This document shows positions 16,336 to 24,780 of a stretch of 64,000 nucleotides of DNA, one piece after another; positions within the stretch are counted from its first letter, which is position 1, and every line of letters starts with the position of its first letter. The notes under the pieces were generated by a model. It was given only the letters and a program-made list of their open reading frames with translations, was not told the origin of the DNA and made no database searches. Origin of the DNA: Psychromicrobium silvestre (lineage in GTDB: Bacteria; Actinomycetota; Actinomycetes; Actinomycetales; Micrococcaceae); the NCBI RefSeq assembly GCF_013408295.1, contig NZ_JACBYQ010000002.1, forward strand, positions 1,054,001-1,118,000, written 5' to 3'. The translations under genes were made by a program, and so were the position numbers.

Positions 16336-18228
16336 ATGAGCATGGAGAACGCTGCTTGGCATTCGTTGTGGAGTACAGCCAGTGCAAAGAAGGACGACGG
16401 CGGCATCAAGAAGGATACGCTCAAGCGCACCTTCGCCTTTGCCAAGCCTTACCGCTGGCGCCTGGTGGTGTTCGTGACACTATCGGTGGTCTCGGCATTC
16501 ATCGCGGTGGCAACGCCGCTGCTGGCCGGGCGAATCGTGAACGCGATTGTGGCGCGTACCGATCTGCAGCTGATTCTCACCTTGGCGGGTCTGATCGCCA
16601 TTGTGGCGGTGCTCGACGCCGGGGTGGGCCTTTTGGTGCGTTGGATATCCTCCCGACTGGGCGAGGATGTGATCCTTGATCTGCGAACCACGGTCTTCGA
16701 CCATGTGCAGAAAATGCCGATTGCCTTTTTCACCCGAACCCGTACCGGTGCACTGGTCAGCAGGCTAAACAGTGATGTGATCGGTGCCCAGCAGGCCTTC
16801 AGCGGCACCCTTTCCGGGATCGTCAGCAATCTGGTCACCCTGGTGCTCACCTTGATCGTAATGCTCGGGACTTCTTGGCAGGTCACCGTCCTCGCACTTA
16901 TTTTGTTGCCAATCTTCTTGCTTCCGGCCCGGAGATTTGGCTCCCGAGTGGCTGGGATGCGCAAGGAATCGGCAAATCTAAATGCCAGTATGAGCACCCA
17001 GATGACAGAACGTTTCTCGGCGCCCGGTGCCACCCTGGTCAAGCTCTTCGGCAGACCTGCGGACGAATCGCGAGAGTTTGCCGTACGAGCCAGCCGAGTG
17101 CGGGATATTGGCGTCAGGTCCACCATGATGCAGTTCGTCTTTGTCACTGCGCTGACCCTGGTCTCGGCCCTCGCCCTGGCCCTGGTCTACGGTCTGGGTG
17201 GATACTTTGCCATCCGTGGTGGTCTGGCTGCTGGTGATGTGGTGGTGCTTGCTCTGCTGCTAACCAGGCTCTATGCGCCGCTTACCGCCTTGGCAAGTGC
17301 TCGGGTGGACATTATGAGTGCCCTGGTCAGTTTCGCCCGGGTTTTCGAAATCCTGGACCTCAAGCCCCTGATCGAACAGAAGCCCGAAGCCAAGCCGTTA
17401 CCGACCGGGCCGCTGAGCGTCGAGTTCGACAATGTCCGCTTCGGTTATCCCTCCGCGGACAAGGTCTCCTTGGCCTCCTTGGAGGAGGTAGCCACCCTGG
17501 ATACCAGGGGCGGCGAGGAAGTTCTGCACGGGGTGAGCTTTGTGGCCAAACCCGGCCAGACCATTGCCCTGGTCGGGTCCTCTGGGGCCGGTAAATCGAC
17601 CATCGCTCAGCTGCTCTCCCGGCTTTACGACGTTGATTCGGGAGCGGTCCGGCTGGGCGGGATGGACCTCCGGGATACCACCTTCGATTCGCTGCGAGCC
17701 TCGATGAGCATGGTGACCCAAGATGGCCACCTATTCCACGAATCGATTCGTTCCAATCTGTTGCTGGCTAAGCCCGAAGCAAGCGAGGAGGAGCTGTGGT
17801 CCGCCCTGCGCAGGGCGCGGTTGCACGATCTGATCGCCTCGATGCCGGACGGCTTGGACACCGTGGTGGGGGAGCGCGGTTACCGACTGTCGGGAGGTGA
17901 GCGGCAGCGCTTGACTATTGCCCGCTTGCTTCTGGTGCAGCCGGCCGTGGTGATTTTGGATGAGGCGACGGCGGCTCTGGACTCGACCAATGAGGCGGCA
18001 GTCCAGGCGGCCCTGGGGGAGGCGCTACGTGGCCGGACCGCGGTAGTCATTGCGCACCGGCTCTCCACCATTCGAGAGGCTGATCAGATCCTGGTGGTCG
18101 AAGGTGGAAATATTGTGGAGTGCGGAAGCCATGAAGAACTGTTGGCGGCGCAAGGCCGTTATGCCGAACTCTACGAAACCCAATTTGCGCAGAGCCCAGG
18201 AGATTCGGTGAGCCCGGCGGGGAGCTGA
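16336..18228 (+). CDS. ABC exporter, fused permease and ATPase
   Basis: Protein of 630 residues. The N-terminal half has six transmembrane helices of the type I exporter fold (about 30-330). The C-terminal half is a complete nucleotide-binding domain: Walker A GSSGAGKST, signature LSGGERQRL, Walker B VVILDEATAALD, H-loop IAHRLST. There is an extra 20-30 residue loop just before the Walker A core (SLASLEEVATLDTRGGEEV), seen in a common actinobacterial subgroup. Both ATP motifs look functional, so a homodimer is expected. The substrate is unknown (lipid, peptide or drug). The ATG follows a GAGGAG site; ATG at 16342 is a possible alternative. It is divergent from the amino-acid importer. Confidence 0.9.
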   Translation: MSMENAAWHSLWSTASAKKDDGGIKKDTLKRTFAFAKPYRWRLVVFVTLSVVSAFIAVATPLLAGRIVNAIVARTDLQLILTLAGLIAIVAVLDAGVGLLVRWISSRLGEDVILDLRTTVFDHVQKMPIAFFTRTRTGALVSRLNSDVIGAQQAFSGTLSGIVSNLVTLVLTLIVMLGTSWQVTVLALILLPIFLLPARRFGSRVAGMRKESANLNASMSTQMTERFSAPGATLVKLFGRPADESREFAVRASRVRDIGVRSTMMQFVFVTALTLVSALALALVYGLGGYFAIRGGLAAGDVVVLALLLTRLYAPLTALASARVDIMSALVSFARVFEILDLKPLIEQKPEAKPLPTGPLSVEFDNVRFGYPSADKVSLASLEEVATLDTRGGEEVLHGVSFVAKPGQTIALVGSSGAGKSTIAQLLSRLYDVDSGAVRLGGMDLRDTTFDSLRASMSMVTQDGHLFHESIRSNLLLAKPEASEEELWSALRRARLHDLIASMPDGLDTVVGERGYRLSGGERQRLTIARLLLVQPAVVILDEATAALDSTNEAAVQAALGEALRGRTAVVIAHRLSTIREADQILVVEGGNIVECGSHEELLAAQGRYAELYETQFAQSPGDSVSPAGS

Positions 18229-18286
18229 ACCGGCTAAGGAGAGCTAGCCACTACCGGGACCCGGAACAGCCGCGCTCACGGCCTGC

Positions 18287-18886
18287 CTAGGATTGCTTTT
18301 CGGGCAAGCGACGCCAAAGGGAATGCAGTAGCTGATCCTTAGTCGGCCCGGCAACATCCCAGCTGACTTCCAATAGCTCGGCCGAATGCACGGCGTACTC
18401 AACCCGATAGCGGTCCGCCGAGCAGGGATGCTCGGCCCGCCATTGTCCGGTGCGCAGATCAAGGCTGTGAAAATAGCCACCGTAATCGAAATACCAATCC
18501 AGAACGGCTGGATTATCGGTGCTGTGCAGCAGGTAATCCCGTTTTACTGGCGCCTGCGTGCCGGCCCAGCGCAGCTTCCCGGTCTCGCTGTAGCGCAGCA
18601 CGGTACCGTCCCCATGGGCGCTGTTCTTGAGCTCGGGGTGCTGAGGGGTAGTGAAAACAAGCTGCCCTTCGAAGGTTCCGCTTTGTCCGCTGGCACGATC
18701 CAGCACGGTGCGCTCGATTCGCCAACTACCGATCAAAAAAGCAGCCAGATCCGGGACGGTCAAGGCCGGCTCGGCCGGGTTCTGGTTCCGCACCTGGTTC
18801 TGCCTGGCGGCTCGTTCGGCCGCATCCACAGAACAGTGCTGGGGGTCCTGCCGGAGGGTGTCTGCCTCGGGATAGCTGTGCTGCAT
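18287..18886 (-). CDS. DUF6314 family protein
   Basis: Protein of 199 residues from the ATG at 18886; a slightly longer frame exists. The core is 'FLIGSWRIERTVLDRASGQSGTFEGQLVFT', then 'LRYSETGKLRW', 'FHSLDLRTGQWRAEHPCSADRYRVEYAV' and 'LEVSWDVAGPTKDQ'. This matches DUF6314, a small lipocalin-like beta-barrel domain of Actinobacteria with no established function. The fold suggests binding of a small ligand. The first 40 residues are variable and look unstructured, so the true start may be further in. It converges with the ABC exporter, 58 bases away. Confidence 0.8.
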   Translation of the reverse strand: MQHSYPEADTLRQDPQHCSVDAAERAARQNQVRNQNPAEPALTVPDLAAFLIGSWRIERTVLDRASGQSGTFEGQLVFTTPQHPELKNSAHGDGTVLRYSETGKLRWAGTQAPVKRDYLLHSTDNPAVLDWYFDYGGYFHSLDLRTGQWRAEHPCSADRYRVEYAVHSAELLEVSWDVAGPTKDQLLHSLWRRLPEKQS

Positions 18887-18991
18887 GAGTGAAACTCTAT
18901 TACCTGGACCCACGGTGCTACTACGCAGAGTGCTACTACGCGGAAGCAGGTCCCACCGAGTTCGGGGTCTCAGCGGGATCAGGCATTTCTT

Positions 18992-19017
18992 CCCACCGAG
19001 ATTGTTGACTCGGTGGG
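18992..19017 (-). terminator. 9-bp hairpin downstream of tRNA-Arg
   Basis: CCCACCGAG (18992-19000) and CTCGGTGGG (19009-19017) form a perfect stem with an 8-base loop, 44 bases beyond the tRNA 3' end. It is the likely end of the tRNA transcript, although it lacks a T-tract. The left arm is also repeated at 18953-18960 as a direct copy. Confidence 0.45.
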
Positions 19018-19060
19018 CTGGGACGCCGGAGGCAAGAAGCTGTTACCGGACGGCGAGGAG

Positions 19061-19134
19061 TGCCCCTGGCCGGATTCGAACCGGCGACCTTCCCTTTAGG
19101 AGAGGGACGCTCTATCCTGCTGAGCTACAGAGGC
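19061..19134 (-). tRNA. tRNA-Arg (anticodon CCT)
   Basis: A 74-base cloverleaf on the minus strand. The acceptor stem GCCTCTG pairs with CAGGGGC, followed by discriminator A and no encoded CCA. The D-arm contains TAGCTCAGC. The anticodon stem TCCCT/AGGGA encloses loop CTCCTAA, so the anticodon is CCT, reading the AGG arginine codon. The T-arm is CCGGTTCGAATCCGG. AGG is a rare codon in high-GC genomes, so this is normally a single-copy tRNA gene, and such genes are common integration sites; no integrase is next to it. Confidence 0.95.
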
Positions 19135-19264
19135 GGGGACCGATCCCAGCCAAGATACTCCCGGCGTCGATTCGGTCCGCGAAACAACAGGACTCAGCTT
19201 ACCGTAGAGCCTCCGGCTGGAGCGAAGCGGTAGCAGCGGGCTGATCCTGGAACCGGTGAACACC

Positions 19265-19924
19265 TTACTTCGTGGTGGAGCGAGGTGCCTTAGCCGTCGA
19301 GATGGTCGCTTCGAATTGGCTCATCGGGGGTGCAGCTACCGGCAGTTCTGGGCGATCGATAGCCCGTAGCCCGTCCAGTAGCAGCGCTAAATAGCGTTTC
19401 CAAAGATCGGGCGTCGTGGTGCTCAGCTCGAAAGCAGCCCCCAGCAGGGCGAAGATCACCGCAATATCCATTGCTTCGGCGTCGTCCCGGATGACCTTTG
19501 CTTGCCTGGCGTGATGGACTAGCTGGCTCACCGGCTCAATTACCTTAGGCCAGAGACGTCCCGGTAACTCCGTTTCTCCCCGTCCGGACAAAGCCTGATA
19601 AAGGCCACGGTCTTCGGCTTGCCGGGCCGCCGTGGTTTCGCAGAAGAAAAGTAATCCCTGCCAAGGGTCCTCGATCAACAAGGCGGCCTCCGCATCGGCA
19701 ATCATCTGCTGCCCGGCCGCACTGAGAACCTCAGCGGCGAGATCCTGTTTATTGGCGAAGTGGCGATAAACGGTTCCGGTGCCCACTCCGGCATGCCGGG
19801 CAATCTCATCGAGGCTCGCATCGAGACCATGCTGCGCGAAAATTTCACGGGCCGCGGCCAACAGGCGAGTTCGATTGCGTGCGGCGTCCTTCCGGATCGG
19901 CTTGGCTGCCTCTTGAGAGCTCAC
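19265..19924 (-). CDS. TetR family transcriptional regulator
   Basis: Protein of 219 residues; GTG start. The N-terminal helix-turn-helix is complete: 'TRLLAAAREIFAQHGLDASLDEIARHAGVGTGTVYRHFANKQDLAAEV' (about 19-66). The C-terminal ligand/dimer domain fits the SbtR-like group ('RPELPVAAPP' tail with 'LLALLLDGLRAID'). It is divergent from the NIPSNAP gene, and the 103-base gap between them is the likely operator region. On the minus strand AATAAT lies 6 nt before the GTG, suggesting a leaderless start. Confidence 0.88.
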   Translation of the reverse strand: MSSQEAAKPIRKDAARNRTRLLAAAREIFAQHGLDASLDEIARHAGVGTGTVYRHFANKQDLAAEVLSAAGQQMIADAEAALLIEDPWQGLLFFCETTAARQAEDRGLYQALSGRGETELPGRLWPKVIEPVSQLVHHARQAKVIRDDAEAMDIAVIFALLGAAFELSTTTPDLWKRYLALLLDGLRAIDRPELPVAAPPMSQFEATISTAKAPRSTTK

Positions 19925-20027
19925 GGTTTGATTATTGCAGGCGAGGTGAGCCCCAAGTTTCCTGAGGTGGGTGCTTACTGCCCCATACTGTAAAGGACAG
20001 AGCAGGGGAGCGGAGAGGGCGCCACGG

Positions 20028-20333
20028 ATGATTACGATCCATTTACGTTACGAGATCGACGCCGAAAAGCTGGCTGACTTCGAAGAGTATGGCAGGCGCT
20101 GGATTGTCTTGGTAAACCGACTCGGCGGCAATCATCACGGTTACTTTCTGCCGAGCGAAGGGGACAGCGATGTGGCCTATGCCTTGTTCACCTTTGAGTC
20201 GATGGCGGCCTATGAGAAATACCGGCTGGCCGCCGCGACGGACCCGGAGTGTATTGCCGCTTTTGAACTGGCTCGCAGCACCAAATGTATCCGTCGCTAC
20301 GAGCGAAGGTTCCTTAGCCCGCTCTTTGAATAA
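20028..20333 (+). CDS. NIPSNAP family protein
   Basis: Protein of 101 residues from the ATG at 20028. The pattern 'MITIHLRYEIDAEKLADFEEYGRRWIVLVNRLGGNHHGYFLP', then 'AYALFTFESMAAYEKYR' and 'STKCIRRYERRFLSPLF', is the NIPSNAP ferredoxin-like (dimeric alpha/beta barrel) fold. Bacterial members are small cytoplasmic proteins, sometimes linked to oxidation of small molecules, but mostly uncharacterised. It faces a TetR gene and is probably its target. The frame is open further upstream, but this start has a G/A-rich leader and gives the family length. Confidence 0.85.
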   Translation: MITIHLRYEIDAEKLADFEEYGRRWIVLVNRLGGNHHGYFLPSEGDSDVAYALFTFESMAAYEKYRLAAATDPECIAAFELARSTKCIRRYERRFLSPLFE

Positions 20334-20406
20334 AATCAGGGGTTATCCGAGGCTTGAAGCAGTGCAAGGGCTATTCGGCCCCGCCAACCTCGCCACTACG
20401 TCCGAA

Positions 20407-22062
20407 TCAGCGGAGGTCCTCCAGCCAGTTATGCACTAGCGGCACCACGCTGGCACCTTCACCCGTCGCGGAGGCCACCCGTTTCATTGACCCAGCCCGG
20501 ATGTCGCCCACCGCGAAGACACCCGGGGCGGTGGTCTCCAGGTTGCCCGGGGGTAGACCATCCCGCCAGGTTTCTTTGGGCACATCCCGGCCGGTCAGCA
20601 CAAAACCACGTTCATCGAGCACCACTTGCTCGGGCAACCAATCACATTGTGGCTCGGCACCGAGGAGCAAGAACAGCCCACCGGCCTCATGCCGACTCAG
20701 CTCACCGGTATCGGTGTTCTTAATCTCGATCCAATCGAGGCGTCCCTCGCCGCCGCCGTCGACCACTTCGGCGCAGGACTGGACGCTAATCCTCGGGTTG
20801 TACTCGATTTCGTTGATCAGATAGTCGGACATGGTTTCAGCCAGGCTGGGCCGCCGGATCAGAATGGTCACCGACCGGGCGAAGCGGGAGAGGTGCACGG
20901 CTGCCTGTCCTGCGGAGTTGCCACCGCCAACCACATAGACATCGCGATCCTCCATCTCTTTGGCTGCGGTCATTGCCGCCCCATAGAAGACGCCCAGGCC
21001 CACCAGGGAGTCGATCGACTCAACCCGGAGCTTCCGGTAAGAAACCCCGCTGGCAATAATCACTGCCCGGGCGCGGATTTCCCCGCCGCCGGTCTCCAAG
21101 GTATGGATTCCCTCGCCCAGCCGGAGCCCCTCCACTCCCCAGCCGGTAAAGAATCGAGTGCCAAAGCGGATGGCCTGACCACGTGCCCGCTGCGCAAGCC
21201 GCATACCGGAGATGCCGCGCGGAAATCCCAGGTAGTTACGGATCATCGAGCTGGTCCCGGCCTGGCCGCCAATCGCCTCAGCTTCCACCACCACGGTATT
21301 GAGCCCCTCGGAAGCGCCGTAAACGGCAGCGGCCAAGCCAGCCGGGCCACCGCCCACAATGGCCAGGTCAACCACCTGATCAAGATCGATATCGCTCGGT
21401 GCACCGTAGATGGAAATGGCCACATCGTGCACCGTGGGGGCACAGACCGGATCGCCGTTCATCGGTCGAACTATCGGGTACTTCGGCTCCGCGCCGTCTA
21501 ACATGGCGAGGATTTCCTGACCTTCCGGGCTCTCCGGGGAGTAGGTTCGCACCGGCATGCCCATCCGATACAGAAAATCCCGGATTGCTAGGGCTTGGGC
21601 GTCAATCGACGGCGTTATGATCCGAACCGCATCCACCTCGGGTGCGGCCACGGTGGAGCCCCAGTCGGAAAGCATCTCGGTCACCGCGGTGTGAAATTCC
21701 TCGTCCCGCACACCACGTGGCATTAGCAGCATGGCATCGAACTTTCCCTTAGCCAGTCCCAGACGCAGCGCCTCCGAATCCTCACGGAAGTTATCCCAGT
21801 GCGCTACCACCAGCCGCCGCGCGGTTGCTACGATGCTTCGCCATTCGTGAAAAGCCTTGAGCACATGAGAATCGGGGAGGCGAGAGTCGGCAACGTAGAG
21901 CGCAACCTGCCCGCCAGCCTGGTGAATCTGTTCTGTGACCGCTAAAGCCTGGGTCGCGCTGTGTACGGTATGTAGGTCGTAGTCGCGCTGGTAGCGCCAG
22001 AATTGCTCCTCAAGCACATCGGAATGATTCTCGGAGACGAGGAGAATGGCTGGATTCGGCAT
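20407..22062 (-). CDS. fused receiver-like domain / thioredoxin-reductase-like flavoprotein
   Basis: Protein of 551 residues. Residues about 1-130 are receiver-like: 'ILLVSENHSDVLEEQF' and 'LYVADSRLPDSHVL' keep the phospho-acceptor region, but the conserved lysine position reads M-P (AMLLMPRGV). Residues about 225-545 form a class II pyridine-nucleotide oxidoreductase: FAD motif 'AIVGGGPAGLAAAVYG', NADPH motif 'YVVGGGNSAGQAAVHL', C-terminal FAD motif 'GVFAVGDIRAGSMKRVASATGEGA'. The redox CxxC of true thioredoxin reductase is absent; that region reads 'GLGVFYGAAMTAAKEM'. Known: such fusions are common in Actinobacteria and are named fused response regulator/thioredoxin-disulfide reductase. The electron acceptor is unknown. 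A leaderless start is likely (see promoter). Confidence 0.88.
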   Translation of the reverse strand: MPNPAILLVSENHSDVLEEQFWRYQRDYDLHTVHSATQALAVTEQIHQAGGQVALYVADSRLPDSHVLKAFHEWRSIVATARRLVVAHWDNFREDSEALRLGLAKGKFDAMLLMPRGVRDEEFHTAVTEMLSDWGSTVAAPEVDAVRIITPSIDAQALAIRDFLYRMGMPVRTYSPESPEGQEILAMLDGAEPKYPIVRPMNGDPVCAPTVHDVAISIYGAPSDIDLDQVVDLAIVGGGPAGLAAAVYGASEGLNTVVVEAEAIGGQAGTSSMIRNYLGFPRGISGMRLAQRARGQAIRFGTRFFTGWGVEGLRLGEGIHTLETGGGEIRARAVIIASGVSYRKLRVESIDSLVGLGVFYGAAMTAAKEMEDRDVYVVGGGNSAGQAAVHLSRFARSVTILIRRPSLAETMSDYLINEIEYNPRISVQSCAEVVDGGGEGRLDWIEIKNTDTGELSRHEAGGLFLLLGAEPQCDWLPEQVVLDERGFVLTGRDVPKETWRDGLPPGNLETTAPGVFAVGDIRAGSMKRVASATGEGASVVPLVHNWLEDLR

Positions 22063-22068
22063 GGGATG

Positions 22069-22074
22069 AGTCTA
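22069..22074 (-). promoter_or_regulatory. -10 box of the fused receiver/flavoprotein gene
   Basis: On the minus strand TAGACT ends exactly 6 nt before the ATG at 22062, with no Shine-Dalgarno between. The same hexamer precedes the FdhF-like gene. This is the spacing expected for a leaderless transcript. Confidence 0.5.
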
Positions 22075-22118
22075 TGACGATCGAAACATCTGGACCCGCT
22101 CGGATCGCGCAGAGCGTA

Positions 22119-23270
22119 TCACTGCCCGCCCACCGGAAGGTGCGGATACTCGGGGGAGCGGTTCTGGAAGGCCAGAATTGCTGGATTTTGGATCTCCCCG
22201 GAGCGGATCTCAATTGCTCGGGAAATCGTCTCATTAGCGGCCCAACCATCGGGCCCAGCCAGCACCGGGGCCAGGAACGGCAGGACTGCCTGGCTAATTT
22301 CCCAGCTCGCGGAGTCCCAGAGATAGGAGGGGCTATGGTCCACACCGTAATAACTCAGGTGATTACCCACTTCGAAGACCGGGTCTGCAAAAGAGGTGGG
22401 ACGAGCCCAGCTAAACCCCATCCCTTCATCGCAGGAGACATCAACGATCAGGCTGCCCGGGTGGAAATCATCAAGCTCATCCAGATTCAAGAAAATCAAA
22501 GGCGCTGCGGGGTCTTGCAGGGTGCAGTTCACCACCACGTCAAAGTTCGACAGGAAAGGGGCCAACGGAACCCGGCCCTGATCGGTGATCGCATGGCTGG
22601 CATGCGGGGCCTCGGCATCGTGATCGAACTGAACAATCTGTACCGAGTGAATGGGTGAGCCGACGGCGGCCACACCACGATTCGTCAGCACCTGGACATC
22701 GTGCACGCCATGAGCGGTGAGCGCGGTGACCGCTCCTCGGGCGGTGGCGCCAAAGCCAATCACGACGGCGCTCAGCCGAGGTCCGTAATCGCCGGTGATG
22801 CCGCGCAATGTGAGGGCGTGAAGCACCGAGCAATAGCCGGCGAGCTCATTGTTCTTATGGAAGACGTGTAAGCCGAAGCCGCCATCGGAAGCCCAGTGAT
22901 TCATCGCCTCAAAGGCAATGAGAGTCAATTTCCGATCCACGGCCAACTGCGTAATGGCTCGGTCCTGCACGCAATGCGGCCAACCCCAGAGCACCTGACC
23001 CTCGCGCAGCTCGGCTAGATCAGCTGCCTGCGGTTTGGGCAGTAGTACGACGTCGGCGCGCGCCAGCACTTCCTCCCGGCTGCAGATTCCGCCCACCAGG
23101 GGCGCAAGCTGATCATCTGTGAGACCAAAACGATCACCGTAGCCGTGTTCCAGTAGGATCTGGCCGCGCAGGCCTTCGTCAACACGTTCCAGTTGGGCTG
23201 GGTGAATTGCAGCACGCCGCTCCGCTGGTTTTTGGGAGTGCGCAGGTACGCCGAGAGTGAGCATCGCCAC
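22119..23270 (-). CDS. alanine dehydrogenase/PNT-type enzyme, N5-(carboxyethyl)ornithine synthase-like
   Basis: Protein of 383 residues in the alanine dehydrogenase/transhydrogenase family. The N-terminal domain has 'GVPAHSQKPAERRAAIHPAQLE' and 'ILLEHGYGDRFGLTDDQL'. The Rossmann part has 'AVVIGFGATARGAVTAL' (about 168-184). The link 'HVFHKNNELAGYCSVLHALTLRG' is typical of N5-(carboxyethyl)ornithine synthases, which reductively join ornithine or lysine and pyruvate using NADPH. The exact substrate is uncertain; saccharopine- or lysine-type activity is another option. Residues 'DVSCDEGMGFSWARPTSFADP' match the family's C-terminal substrate loop. It starts 5 bases after a small basic-protein gene and is probably co-transcribed with it. 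Confidence 0.8.
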   Translation of the reverse strand: MAMLTLGVPAHSQKPAERRAAIHPAQLERVDEGLRGQILLEHGYGDRFGLTDDQLAPLVGGICSREEVLARADVVLLPKPQAADLAELREGQVLWGWPHCVQDRAITQLAVDRKLTLIAFEAMNHWASDGGFGLHVFHKNNELAGYCSVLHALTLRGITGDYGPRLSAVVIGFGATARGAVTALTAHGVHDVQVLTNRGVAAVGSPIHSVQIVQFDHDAEAPHASHAITDQGRVPLAPFLSNFDVVVNCTLQDPAAPLIFLNLDELDDFHPGSLIVDVSCDEGMGFSWARPTSFADPVFEVGNHLSYYGVDHSPSYLWDSASWEISQAVLPFLAPVLAGPDGWAANETISRAIEIRSGEIQNPAILAFQNRSPEYPHLPVGGQ

Positions 23271-23275
23271 GGAAA

Positions 23276-23419
23276 TCAGCGTTTCTTGGGCTGGGTTGGT
23301 TTTTCGTTCAGGATCGAGGAATTCTTTGTGGCCTCGGAGGCGCGTTTATCGGCCCGTTTTTCCTTAATGGATTTGGCTGATTTTTTCGAGGCATTTTGCC
23401 TCGGTGACTTGTCGGTCAT
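23276..23419 (-). CDS. small basic protein, 47 residues
   Basis: A short reading frame from ATG (23419) to TGA (23276), beginning MTDKSPRQNASKKSAKSIK and ending in KPTQPKKR. Thirteen lysines and four arginines in 47 residues, no cysteine and no hydrophobic core, so it is very basic and probably disordered. GGGAGCG lies 3-9 nt before the ATG. It ends 5 bases before the start of the carboxyethylornithine-synthase-like gene, so the two are probably one transcript. The middle (KEKRADKRASEATKN) looks like a single charged helix. Similar short lysine-rich proteins occur in Arthrobacter relatives; a nucleic-acid-binding role is a guess. It could be missed by automatic gene finders because of its size. 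Confidence 0.72.
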   Translation of the reverse strand: MTDKSPRQNASKKSAKSIKEKRADKRASEATKNSSILNEKPTQPKKR

Positions 23420-23484
23420 GGTCGCTCCCTCATCGGGGAGCCTAGCTGACTCCGTGCTGTGAGCCTACACCCGGGTGGGGCGGC

Positions 23485-24780
23485 TCAATGCCGGAATCGT
23501 CCCCTAAGCTTGTTCAGGATTGGCAGTGAGCTCCGTTGGCTGCCCTCGCGCTCGCTGGCAGTTCCATCAGGTCTATCTGCCGCCGTCGTCGTCAATATCA
23601 GGTCTTCCATAGGCAGCTTGGCGCACAGCTGGGCACCACCCATATCCAAACTCCTGGAGAGCCGGATGCTACCGCCGATATCACTCAGCCTTCGATTCAA
23701 TCGTTCCAGCTCATTCATCGGTCCGAGTCGGCCACCTAGGCCGCTGCCATCGTCCTCGAAGAGAACCGTGATCTCTCGTTGCTCGGGTAGCACCGATGTG
23801 CTGACAGTGAGCTTCACGCGCAGGCTGGTGGCGTGGCCGTGCTTGAGGGCATTGGTCACGCCTTCTTGGACCAGCGAGAACAGCAATAGTCTGCGCTCCA
23901 GGTCAAGGCCCGGGGCTTCCACGGTCTCCAGCCTGTCTAGTTCCTCATCGATAAGGAGTTCGGTTTCGATGGTGGCCGGGATGCGTCGCATCAGCAGCCG
24001 AATGGCCTGCGGGGCCCCCAATTCGATGCCCACCGGGTGCAGCAAATGACTGAGCGAGCGGACGTCGCGCTCACGGACCTGCTCAATCTGGGTGCGCACG
24101 CGGTCTAGTTCGGCAATCAAACTTTTGCCGTCCTTGTCGTCGAGGTGATTGCTCAGGGTCTGTAGGTCACGCTCAATCAGGATCAGGGATTGCTGGACCG
24201 ATCCGTGCAGGCCCTGAGAGACCAACTGGCGGACCCTCAGCTCCTCTTTGCCCAAGGCGGCCAGCGCCTGGCTCGCTTCGGTTTGCTGCACAGCGTTGGC
24301 ACGTACGCGCTCGCGGTACCTTCGGCCAGCATCTGAATTGATCACGGCGAGGATTGCCATGCCCAAGGTCACGGCGATCACGATGATCGAGTAAGTGAGA
24401 AAGAGCCTGCCTATGAAGCCATCCACCAAAAGCATGATCGGAATTCGCTCAAGATAGGTGAGACCGCCGATGATCAGCAGTAGGAGCGCCCTCTGCGGCA
24501 TCGTCTTCCTCGGAAAATCGGCGAACCACAGCATGACCAGGAGCGGGCCCAAGCCAAGGATGTCGACAATGAGATTCGAGGACCAACTGCTAATCTGGTC
24601 CCGGTTGGGGATGTAAAGGGCGAAGAGTAAGGCCCTCGCCACCGCGAGCACGATCAGGGTGCCAACGGTGAAAGCCAAGATTCTGGTCTGATCGTGAATC
24701 CAATCGCGGCGAGCTTGAGCCTCCGGCACGGTGACTTCCCGAGGCGGCTTCTCTGCTGAGGTCTTGGTTTCTCCGCTCAT
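23485..24780 (-). CDS. sensor histidine kinase, HisKA_3-like
   Basis: Protein of 431 residues. Four to five transmembrane helices occupy about 33-148 and there is no large external loop, so it probably senses within the membrane. A coiled-coil linker follows, then the phospho-acceptor region 'VSQGLHGSVQQSLILIERDL' with H192. The HATPase domain has 'LFSLVQEGVTNALKHGHA' (N-box) and 'LFEDDGSGLGGRLGPMNELERL' (G-boxes). Known: such kinases autophosphorylate and pass phosphate to a NarL/LuxR-type response regulator. The regulator gene is upstream, overlapping by 4 bases (ATGA), so the two are translated together. Confidence 0.88.
   Translation of the reverse strand: MSGETKTSAEKPPREVTVPEAQARRDWIHDQTRILAFTVGTLIVLAVARALLFALYIPNRDQISSWSSNLIVDILGLGPLLVMLWFADFPRKTMPQRALLLLIIGGLTYLERIPIMLLVDGFIGRLFLTYSIIVIAVTLGMAILAVINSDAGRRYRERVRANAVQQTEASQALAALGKEELRVRQLVSQGLHGSVQQSLILIERDLQTLSNHLDDKDGKSLIAELDRVRTQIEQVRERDVRSLSHLLHPVGIELGAPQAIRLLMRRIPATIETELLIDEELDRLETVEAPGLDLERRLLLFSLVQEGVTNALKHGHATSLRVKLTVSTSVLPEQREITVLFEDDGSGLGGRLGPMNELERLNRRLSDIGGSIRLSRSLDMGGAQLCAKLPMEDLILTTTAADRPDGTASEREGSQRSSLPILNKLRGRFRH

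Noticed and set aside
19061-19134. tRNA-Arg as an integration site with an attached mobile element
   Set aside because: tRNA genes are common attachment sites, but no integrase, direct repeat of the tRNA 3' end or composition change was seen nearby.
20626-21501. 291-codon plus-strand frame opposite the flavoprotein
   Set aside because: Lies opposite conserved FAD and NADPH motifs and has no protein features of its own.
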